Shown piece after piece: positions 15,104 to 21,805 of a DNA stretch of 33,698 bases. The DNA lies in contig CADCDO010000050.1 of NCBI GenBank assembly GCA_902800345.1, positions 1 through 33,698 on the forward strand, written 5' to 3'. The DNA comes from Fibrobacter succinogenes (GTDB lineage: Bacteria; Fibrobacterota; Fibrobacteria; Fibrobacterales; Fibrobacteraceae). The notes beneath the pieces are model-generated. The model was not told the DNA's origin. It ran no database searches and saw only the letters and a program-made list of their open reading frames with translations. Made by a program: the position numbers and the translations under genes. How positions within the stretch are numbered: the stretch's first letter is position 1; each line of letters opens with the position of its first letter.

Positions 15104-16291
15104 ATGAATAAAGCGAAGACTATCCTTATTGCGGTTTCGACCGTATTTCTTTTTACGACTTCTGCCAATGCATGCCTTGCCGCCTGCAAGGAAAAGAAGC
15201 GTGACGAAGCGTATAGCAAGCCGCTCTCGGTCGCCACATTGCAGAGCGTCATTGAAAAATCCATGCCGAAAAAGGCTGTAGATCAGGAATTGAGCGAGCC
15301 ATTCCAAGTTTATCCGATTGAAGTAAAACCATATGACAAAGTTTTCCATTCGACATTGATTGAGTATCCTTACGGAAGTTCTCCGCGTGCGGTGGCGCAT
15401 GAACCGAATCCGCGTGGGATTATTTTATACGTGCATGGCTACAATGACTACTTTTTCCAGGAAGAACTTGCTGAAAAATCCGATTCGGCGGGCTTTGCAT
15501 TCTTCGCTATAGACTTGCATAACAGTGGCCGCTCGTACAGAGAAGGAGACGCGCGTGCCGATATGCGGAGCGTCAAGGAACATTACGCCGAGTTGGATGC
15601 AGCTGTCGCGCTCAGCAAGAAAATTAGCGCCGATAATTCGGGATCGTCGAAACCGTTGCCGTTTATCATTCTCGGTCATTCGCAGGGCGGGCTGATTACG
15701 CCGAATTACCTGAACGAACGCAACAGTGAAGATTTTGCAGCGCTTGTGTTGAATAGTCCGTTCCTAGACTTTAAGGAAGACTGGTTTGTACGCAATGTGG
15801 TGTATCCTATTCTTTCGGATATTTCGCTTGTTTTGCCCGATGCTATCGCACCTACGCAGGAAGCTCCTAAATACAATATTTCTTTGTTGAAAAGCGAAAA
15901 GGGTGAATGGGAATTCAATCGCGAATGGAAAAGCGATGGATGGCCTGTCCAGTACTTCGGCTACTTCCGCGCGATTTCGAGAGGCATAAAGTGGATTCAT
16001 TCTGGACTGCAGATAAAAGCGCCAGTTCTTGTGATGCATAGCGGATGTACTGTAAAAGATGTCAAGTGGACAGATGACTACATGCGTTGCGATTGCATGC
16101 TCGATGTAAATCTCATTGAAAAATGGGCTCCCAAGTTGGGCAATGACGTCACGACCGTAACGGTTACGGACGGGATGCATGACTTGTTCCTTTCTCGCAA
16201 GGATGTTCGCGATAACGCTTACCGCACGATGTTTGAATTTATCGGAAATGCCATTGCGCGGAAAGCCGTTGTCGTTGCTCAGAAGTTTTAA
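15104..16291 (+). CDS. Exported serine alpha/beta hydrolase (lysophospholipase-like)
   Basis: This is a protein of about 395 residues from the ATG at 15104 (MNKAKTILIAVSTVFLF), chosen because a signal peptide begins there; the frame stays open another 40 codons upstream. The signal ends near TTSANACLAAC. The hydrolase domain has ILYVHGYNDY (oxyanion strand), AIDLHNSGRS, the nucleophile elbow GHSQGG, and the late histidine in DGMHDLFLS. It resembles the Hydrolase_4 (serine aminopeptidase, S33-like) group. The substrate is unknown. A strong terminator follows at 16318-16353. Confidence 0.8.
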   Translation: MNKAKTILIAVSTVFLFTTSANACLAACKEKKRDEAYSKPLSVATLQSVIEKSMPKKAVDQELSEPFQVYPIEVKPYDKVFHSTLIEYPYGSSPRAVAHEPNPRGIILYVHGYNDYFFQEELAEKSDSAGFAFFAIDLHNSGRSYREGDARADMRSVKEHYAELDAAVALSKKISADNSGSSKPLPFIILGHSQGGLITPNYLNERNSEDFAALVLNSPFLDFKEDWFVRNVVYPILSDISLVLPDAIAPTQEAPKYNISLLKSEKGEWEFNREWKSDGWPVQYFGYFRAISRGIKWIHSGLQIKAPVLVMHSGCTVKDVKWTDDYMRCDCMLDVNLIEKWAPKLGNDVTTVTVTDGMHDLFLSRKDVRDNAYRTMFEFIGNAIARKAVVVAQKF

Positions 16292-16317
16292 TAATTAAAT
16301 TTTGTTTTAATCGGTTA

Positions 16318-16353
16318 GCGCACTTTCCTCGCTATGAGGGGAGTGCGTTTTTT
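16318..16353 (+). terminator. Intrinsic terminator after the exported hydrolase gene
   Basis: A 12-13 bp stem (from CGCACT at 16319 to AGTGCG ending 16347, with two G-U pairs) and a GCTAT loop are followed by six T (16348-16353). It lies just before the ribosome binding site of the next gene. Confidence 0.85.
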
Positions 16354-16364
16354 AGGAGATAATT

Positions 16365-16958
16365 ATGAGTAAGACTATTTGGGATATTTTTGCACCGGTT
16401 TATGAATTCGCGATGCGTTCGCAGAAGAGCATTTATGATTATATGTATGAGCGGATTGGCGAGGTGGCGCAGGGCAAGGACGTGCTTGAGCTGGCGACTG
16501 GCCCGGGGATGATTGCGCGGCATATTGCGCCGCACGCGAATCATGTAGTTGCGACTGATTTTGCGCCGAAAATGATCGAGACGGCTCGCAAGGCGAAGAA
16601 TCCAGAGAACTTGAGCTTTGAAGTGGCCGATGCGACTTCGTTACGTTTTGAAGATAAATCTTTTGATGTGGTCGTGATTGCAAATGCGCTCCACATTATC
16701 CCGAATCCGGAAAAGGCGCTTGCTGAAATTCGTCGCGTCCTGAAAGATGACGGCGTGCTGATTGCACCGAACTTTATATTCCGAGAAGGTGGTAAAAGAA
16801 ACTTATGGCAAAAGTTTTTGAGTCTTGTCGGCGTCCGTTTTGCGCACGAATGGACGGAAAATGAATACAGGTCTTTTTTGAAAGCGAATGGCTGGACGAT
16901 TGAGATGAGCATCGTTCTCAAAGGCCGAATTGACTTGGCATACGTGGAATGTAAATAG
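16365..16958 (+). CDS. Class I SAM-dependent methyltransferase (UbiE/Methyltransf_11 type)
   Basis: This is a 197-residue protein with AGGAG eight bases before the ATG. The Rossmann methyltransferase motifs are in order: DVLELATGPG (motif I, about 39-48), VVATDFAPKMIE (motif II acidic), EVADATSLRFEDKSFDVVVIANALHIIP (motifs III-IV), and EIRRVLKDDGVLIAPNF (post-motif). It follows the terminator of the exported hydrolase gene and is likely transcribed separately. The acceptor substrate cannot be told from sequence; related proteins act on lipids, quinones or small molecules. Confidence 0.85.
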   Translation: MSKTIWDIFAPVYEFAMRSQKSIYDYMYERIGEVAQGKDVLELATGPGMIARHIAPHANHVVATDFAPKMIETARKAKNPENLSFEVADATSLRFEDKSFDVVVIANALHIIPNPEKALAEIRRVLKDDGVLIAPNFIFREGGKRNLWQKFLSLVGVRFAHEWTENEYRSFLKANGWTIEMSIVLKGRIDLAYVECK

Positions 16959-17019
16959 TTTTCTTCGAAAAAAAGATATATTAACATAAACCGATCGATT
17001 TTATGCTAAGGAGTGGGGA

Positions 17020-18753
17020 TTGAATCGTTTGATTTTATGTTATTTGTTTATTGCCGTTTTCGGATTCGTTGCCTGTAGTGACGAAAATACTGCAGCACCT
17101 GTGAGTGGCGAAAGCAGTGCCGTTGATGAATCGAGTTCATCGGATGTTGCGCAGTCTTCGTCTGTTGTGCGATCGAGTTCGTCGACAAAAAAATTGTCCA
17201 GCAGTTCTACAAGGAGTGCGACCATTTCGTCGAGCTCGTGGCAGACTCCATCTTCGAGTTCTCGCAATGACGTAATATCCAGTTCTTCAGGTGATTCCGG
17301 CTCGGGGGCCGGAATGACATCATCAAGTAATGCCGATACTTCCACCGCAGTTAAAGCTGACACCACCAAAATCACCTACGCCCTCAAACGTTTCGATGGT
17401 CCGCTTACCAACCCGCATAAGGGATTTACGGTCCCGACTGAAGGCTTGTGGACTTTCGTTCCTGAATTCGAATATGGACCTTACGGTTCACTGAACAACA
17501 AGGCGTGGGATCTTATTTCATACGGTTCTGGGTATCAAAAGTGGAATAAATTAAATCCGGCAAAGGGCGTTTACGATTGGACGGAGCTGGAAAAGCTTTT
17601 GAACTCTCTTGCAGAGCATAACATGGGTTACGCTCTGCGTGTGTTGCCATATTCACCATCTTTTGTCAGGGGTAATAACACGCCCGAAGAAGAATATGAC
17701 TGGACGCCGTCCTTTGTCTACGAAATGGGCGCAAAGAAAGTTACGGCCACCTTGCAGTGGAATGGTTATCGCGCCGCTGTGCCCGTTTGGAATGATCCGG
17801 TCTATTTGCAGGCGGCAAAGGAATTCGCTAAGGCCTTGGCTGAAAAATACGATGGCGACCCGCGTATAGAATACATCGATGTTCGCACTTTTGGCGAATG
17901 GGGTGAATGGCATGCTTCTCATTTGGATGGCAGCGAAATGCCCTCTGATTCGATAGAGATGGACATGCTGAATTACTACGCCTCCGTTTTCAAAAAGACT
18001 CAGCTGGTGTTGCCATCTAGCGGCATGGGTGATGTGTATACGCATGCGCTTAGCCTTGGCATTACCAAGCGCGATGATGGTTTCATCGGTATTCCTGGCA
18101 GGCCTGATTCGTTAGTGCGTGCCTACAAGGCCAACTTGCCGACCATCGCCGAAAACATTGCGGGTTACAAGACGATGCTGGAATACACCGATGTGATTCC
18201 TGGCGGATATCTCAAGTGGACGCCGCAGCGCTGGGTGGATGCGATTACCACGGCTCACTTGACTTACTACGTTTTAGATCAAGACAGTGATTGTGGTTAT
18301 AATTTCTATAAAGACAACAAGGCCCTTGCAGATTCCATGAGCAAGGTCGTCGGCTACAATTTTACGGTGTCGCAAGCGGAGTTGACGACTATTGCGGATG
18401 CCAAAGGTTCGACGAGCTCGCTGAATATTACCATCAAGAATACTGGTGTTGCCCCTTGTTTCTTTGATGTGTATTTGGTGGCGGAATTCGTTGATAGTTT
18501 AGGGACAGTGCTCACGCAAATCGGCGAGACGGTTCTCATTCCCAAAGGAACGTTTAAAGACGCAAGTTCGCAAAAATTTTTGTTCACGTACAAAGCTGCT
18601 ACTGGGGAGACGAGTGTAGCGAAGTTGCCTGGCGTAACGGTTGCACTCTCGCTCTATGAAAGTGAAGCCAATTTCAAAAATGGAAAAAATCCGACCGTTC
18701 GTTTTGACAATGATGGAATTTTGGAAAACAAGAAGCTACTGTTGAAACGATAG
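17020..18753 (+). CDS. Serine-rich-linker lipoprotein with DUF4832 (putative glycoside-hydrolase-like) domain
   Basis: This is a 577-residue protein starting at TTG 17020 (no in-frame ATG; GGAG upstream). The lipoprotein signal is LILCYLFIAVFGFVAC with Cys19. Residues 25-110 are a Ser-rich linker with repeated S4 runs, typical of Fibrobacter surface proteins. From about 120 the domain reads FDGPLTNPHKGFTVP, WNKLNPAKGVYDWTELEKLL (as in beta-galactosidase-like TIM barrels), DVRTFGEWGEWH (candidate acid/base Glu), and GGYLKWTPQRW. The C-terminal 130 residues are a beta-sandwich (ELTTIADAKGSTSSLNITIKNTG), consistent with DUF4832. It probably acts at the cell surface on a polysaccharide; the substrate is unknown. 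Confidence 0.85.
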   Translation: MNRLILCYLFIAVFGFVACSDENTAAPVSGESSAVDESSSSDVAQSSSVVRSSSSTKKLSSSSTRSATISSSSWQTPSSSSRNDVISSSSGDSGSGAGMTSSSNADTSTAVKADTTKITYALKRFDGPLTNPHKGFTVPTEGLWTFVPEFEYGPYGSLNNKAWDLISYGSGYQKWNKLNPAKGVYDWTELEKLLNSLAEHNMGYALRVLPYSPSFVRGNNTPEEEYDWTPSFVYEMGAKKVTATLQWNGYRAAVPVWNDPVYLQAAKEFAKALAEKYDGDPRIEYIDVRTFGEWGEWHASHLDGSEMPSDSIEMDMLNYYASVFKKTQLVLPSSGMGDVYTHALSLGITKRDDGFIGIPGRPDSLVRAYKANLPTIAENIAGYKTMLEYTDVIPGGYLKWTPQRWVDAITTAHLTYYVLDQDSDCGYNFYKDNKALADSMSKVVGYNFTVSQAELTTIADAKGSTSSLNITIKNTGVAPCFFDVYLVAEFVDSLGTVLTQIGETVLIPKGTFKDASSQKFLFTYKAATGETSVAKLPGVTVALSLYESEANFKNGKNPTVRFDNDGILENKKLLLKR

Positions 18754-18755
18754 GG

Positions 18756-18995
18756 CTATTCTTTTTGCAAACTCTTGATAAATTCTGGGGCGAAATCAAC
18801 GCCGTTCGACCACGTGATTGTGTATGCTTGCAAACAGAAATCTTTGAACATGTTGAGATCTGCTAGTTGTTGCACGATTGTGCGATGATCGGATTTGACG
18901 ACTTTTTCAAAATCAGCGATGAAACGACATCCGTCATTGAATGCAACAGATATCTTGTAATCACCAATGTATTTTGCTTCGGTCACGTGCAGCAT
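18756..18995 (-). CDS. DUF2442 family small protein
   Basis: This is a 79-residue protein with the DUF2442 pattern: MLHVTEAKYIGDYKISVAFNDG, FIADFEKVV, MFKDFCLQAYTITWSNGVDFAPEFI. DUF2442 proteins normally partner DUF4160 proteins, but the only DUF4160 gene in the window is 15 kb away with another partner. Here the gene follows the PIN toxin gene by 64 bases on the same strand. The 64 bases show no DUF4160 remnant that I can recognise. It ends two bases from the convergent DUF4832 gene. Confidence 0.85.
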   Translation of the reverse strand: MLHVTEAKYIGDYKISVAFNDGCRFIADFEKVVKSDHRTIVQQLADLNMFKDFCLQAYTITWSNGVDFAPEFIKSLQKE

Positions 18996-19059
18996 GATTT
19001 AAACCAATATTCTTCTTTTGCCCTTCGGGAGCATTTTGCTAGGCTTGGTTATAAATACA

Positions 19060-19449
19060 TTACCAAATCGTTCTTACATTATACAATGGAATTTTTTCGT
19101 CGCAGGTAATTATGGTCAAATCATTAACTAAAGCTTGGGAAATTAAAATTCTATCAAAGGGGTCGTTGTGTTTAACGTTCTCTTGAAACGGAAGGTTTCG
19201 AACTTTGTTCAAGACTGATAATGTTATTGGTAATTTTTTGAAACCGGCAAGTCTGCATTTTTCGTCAATTTCAAAGATAGAGTGAGAAAGCTGCAATTTG
19301 TTTTTACTTTGCTTTATTGAAATTTCCCAAAAAGAAGCGTAACTGAAATAACAATCATTTTGATCGATTGTTTCTTTTGTTTTTGGAGATAATCTAGAAT
19401 CCCCAAAAAGATACCATAAAATGGTATGAGTATCAAGAAGAAATCTCAT
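19060..19449 (-). CDS. PIN-domain toxin (VapC-like)
   Basis: This is a 129-residue protein. The PIN acidic residues are in place: D6 (FLLDTHTILW), E42 (ASFWEISIK), D96/D99 (NDPFDRILISQAL) and D117 (IITCDEKI). PIN toxins of this subgroup are ribonucleases that cleave RNA when freed from their antitoxin. The ATG overlaps the antitoxin stop codon (TAATG), which indicates translational coupling. Confidence 0.9.
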   Translation of the reverse strand: MRFLLDTHTILWYLFGDSRLSPKTKETIDQNDCYFSYASFWEISIKQSKNKLQLSHSIFEIDEKCRLAGFKKLPITLSVLNKVRNLPFQENVKHNDPFDRILISQALVNDLTIITCDEKIPLYNVRTIW

Positions 19450-19661
19450 TACATATACTCCGCGAAATCATCAATAGGATCATCGAAGTCTTGACTCATG
19501 AAAAAATGGTCCCCTTTCCAGATGCCATACATTGATTTCTTGGACGTGGCAAGAGAGTCTTGCGGAAATTTCGATTTTAGAAAACGGATGAAGTCTATGA
19601 CCTCATCCACCGCTGCTTGCGGTAGGTTTTCAATTTCGTTTTCTAAGACTGCATTGGACAT
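19449..19661 (-). CDS. DUF2281-type antitoxin of the PIN toxin
   Basis: This is a 70-residue protein starting at the ATG 19661 (MSNAVLENEIENLPQAAVDE), with GGAGG five to six bases upstream; a longer frame to 19850 has no support. The N-terminal part (LPQAAVDEVIDFIRFLKSKF) is the DUF2281 helical region. The C-terminus (YGIWKGDHFFMSQDFDDPIDDFAEYM) is the acidic tail that usually blocks the toxin site. It is encoded directly before the toxin. The promoter is probably in the region shared with the divergent structured leader. Confidence 0.88.
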   Translation of the reverse strand: MSNAVLENEIENLPQAAVDEVIDFIRFLKSKFPQDSLATSKKSMYGIWKGDHFFMSQDFDDPIDDFAEYM

Positions 19662-19772
19662 AGAATCCTCCTTGCTACAATCCCAATATACATTATTTCC
19701 TGCCAAAGCACAAGTCAGGGTCGTTTTGGATATTAAAGCAATTTTAATTAGAGTGATTATTTTCGCAATATT

Positions 19773-19999
19773 GTATATTTCCCTCTGACATAGCTCCGTA
19801 CCGAATGGTGCAGAGCGCGAGTTTAACGTAGAGTTAGCTCTTATTCTCAAAATCTGAAATCTGGTAAATTTTTGATACTACGAGAATAAGGTGAACACTC
19901 ACGTCCAGCAATGGGCGTGGGTCGTTTGTGCTTATTGTAGTATCAGGCGTACCAGAGCCTCAGATTTGATAAGTGCATTCGACGCCACGCTTTTTTATT
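19773..19999 (+). ncRNA. Structured leader RNA, copy 2 (upstream of the Type III mod gene)
   Basis: The order is: GTATATTTC then GACATA (19773-19792), GCTCTTATTC (19837-19846), helix A 19850-19856 with 19961-19967 (7 bp), helix B 19860-19866 with 19950-19956 (7 bp), helix C 19873-19881 with 19937-19945 (9 bp), extended by AATAAG 19885-19890 with 19931-19936, and apical hairpin E 19900-19906 with 19913-19919 (one G-U). It shares with copy 1 the strings GCTCTTATTC, ATAAGG, CTCACG, GCGTGGG, CGTTTGTGC, GCCTCAG/GGCTCAG, ATTCG and CCACGC plus a U tract. The stems differ in sequence but keep pairing. A 10-bp helix with one bulge (19915-19924 with 19980-19990, then six U) is an alternative to hairpin E. 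No known family recognised. Confidence 0.78.
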
Positions 20000-20026
20000 T
20001 GAAAACGTGACGCGGACAGCACTAAA

Positions 20027-20061
20027 TAAGGGCGTGCACCCTTAGCCGTGAGGTTCACGTG
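20027..20061 (+). promoter_or_regulatory. Hairpins before and over the mod ribosome binding site
   Basis: TAAGGG-CGTGCA-CCCTTA (20027-20044) is a perfect 6-bp hairpin. It is followed by CGTGA-GGT-TCACG (20048-20060), which encloses the GAGG Shine-Dalgarno and reaches into the GTG start. Translation of mod is thus likely limited by RNA structure. Confidence 0.6.
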
Positions 20062-21801
20062 GCAGAAACATTGGATGGTCTCAAGGTCCGCATCCGCGAA
20101 CTGGAAAAAGAAGTCGAACGCTGGAAGTCTCAAGTCAAAAGTGTTCGTTATGGGCTCAACTGGATGGATGTTCCAGAAGCTTTTGACAAGGACTCCGAAG
20201 ACAAAATTCCAATTCTCGAAGAAGTCACCGAAAAGGCTGTTGATGCAGATGGCCCTTTGGCTGGCAGACCGCCCCATGTGATTATCGAAGGCGACAACTA
20301 CCACGCACTCACTTGCTTGAATTACACTCACCGTGGCAAAATTGATGTTATCTACATTGATCCGCCGTATAATACAGGCTCAGACGGATTTACTTACAAG
20401 GACAAACGTTTCTTGACGGAATTTCCCGATGGACAGAAAGTACCCAAGGAACATCCGCTTCGCCATAGCTATTGGCTTTCATTTATGGAAAAACGTTTGA
20501 AATTGGCGAAGAATTTGTTGAGCGATAAGGGCGTGATTTTCATCAGTATTGATGATAACGAACAGGCGAATTTGAAATTGTTGTGTGATAAGGTATTTGG
20601 GGAAGGAAATTTTGTCGCGGAATTTATTTGGGAAAAGAAAAAAGTTGTTCAAAACGACGCAAAATTTACATCCACGAATCATGAATATATACTGTCTTAC
20701 AGAAAATCAATTTGCTTACAGTCATTTAATTTGTTGCCCCGAACGGCGGAAGCAAACGCTAGATATGAAAATCCAGACAACGACCCAAAAGGTCCATGGA
20801 CTAGCGTTGCTTTAACAGCAAAGAGCGGTTCAGCAGAAAACATTTATGATTACACCTTTCCCAATGGAGTGTATTGGAAACCAAATGAGGGGGCTTACCC
20901 TCGACTAAGTAAAGACAGTCTGAAAAAAGCATACGAAGAAAATAAATTATGGTTTGGAAAAAATGGGAAAAATGTACCAAGATTAAAGAAGTATCTATCC
21001 GAAGTAAAACAAGGAATGGTTGCTAATTCAGTTTTATATTGTGATGACGTTGGTTCAACTCAATTGGCAAAAGAACAATTAAAGAAAACAATAAATCAAA
21101 ATATTTTTGATACCCCAAAGCCCCTGGGATTGTTAGAGTCTTTATCTAAATTGGTAGGAAACAATAATTCAATCATTCTCGATTTCTTCGCAGGCTCCGG
21201 CACAACTTTACATGCCACACTCAACCTTAACAAAGAAGATGACGGTAATCGCCAATGCATTCTAGTTCAACAATCCGAAGGCGATAACAACATTTGTGAA
21301 AATGTTACCTACGAACGCAACCGTCGTGTAATGTACGGCTACACTAATGCGAAGGGCGAAAATGTCGAAGGATTAGGTGGTTCGCTTAAATATTATAAGA
21401 CCGGTTTCGTAGGCAAGCATCAGAGTAAAAACGCCAATGATGCAGACAAGGTGGAACTTGCCGAAAAAGCGGGTTGCCTTATTGCACTAGCGGAAAACAC
21501 CTTGGAAGAGGTCGTTGTTCCCCCAACAGCAAAGGGCTTCTGGCAAATCTATTCCGATAATGCAGAGAAGAAAAAACGCTACACATGCATTTATCATAAT
21601 GGCGATTACGGCAAAGTTTCTGATTTTGTTGCAAAAATCGATGAATTGCGAGCAACGGATAAAAAATCGAAATTCACGGTTTATGTATTCAGCTGGAATT
21701 CTCCCGACTTCTTTGAAAACGAATTCGATGATTTGAAAAACATCGAAATCAAGGCGATTCCCAAACCGATTCTCGAAATCTACAAGGCTTTGAACGGGTA
21801 A
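20059..21801 (+). CDS. Type III DNA methyltransferase (Mod), adenine-N6, beta class
   Basis: This is a 580-residue protein starting at GTG 20059, with GAGG six bases upstream. The N-terminus is a coiled-coil-like stretch (LKVRIRELEKEVERWKSQV). Catalytic motif IV is DPPYNTG at 101-107 and SAM motif I is DFFAGSGTT at 375-383. The order IV then I marks the beta class used by Type III Mod. The region between (residues about 178-371) is the target-recognition domain, and its DNA is noticeably more AT-rich than the flanks. The C-terminal 130 residues carry the Res-interaction-type tail. It modifies one strand of an asymmetric site and is needed for cleavage by Res, encoded four bases downstream. 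Expression is probably controlled by the structured leader. Confidence 0.93.
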   Translation: MAETLDGLKVRIRELEKEVERWKSQVKSVRYGLNWMDVPEAFDKDSEDKIPILEEVTEKAVDADGPLAGRPPHVIIEGDNYHALTCLNYTHRGKIDVIYIDPPYNTGSDGFTYKDKRFLTEFPDGQKVPKEHPLRHSYWLSFMEKRLKLAKNLLSDKGVIFISIDDNEQANLKLLCDKVFGEGNFVAEFIWEKKKVVQNDAKFTSTNHEYILSYRKSICLQSFNLLPRTAEANARYENPDNDPKGPWTSVALTAKSGSAENIYDYTFPNGVYWKPNEGAYPRLSKDSLKKAYEENKLWFGKNGKNVPRLKKYLSEVKQGMVANSVLYCDDVGSTQLAKEQLKKTINQNIFDTPKPLGLLESLSKLVGNNNSIILDFFAGSGTTLHATLNLNKEDDGNRQCILVQQSEGDNNICENVTYERNRRVMYGYTNAKGENVEGLGGSLKYYKTGFVGKHQSKNANDADKVELAEKAGCLIALAENTLEEVVVPPTAKGFWQIYSDNAEKKKRYTCIYHNGDYGKVSDFVAKIDELRATDKKSKFTVYVFSWNSPDFFENEFDDLKNIEIKAIPKPILEIYKALNG

Positions 21802-21805
21802 AAAT

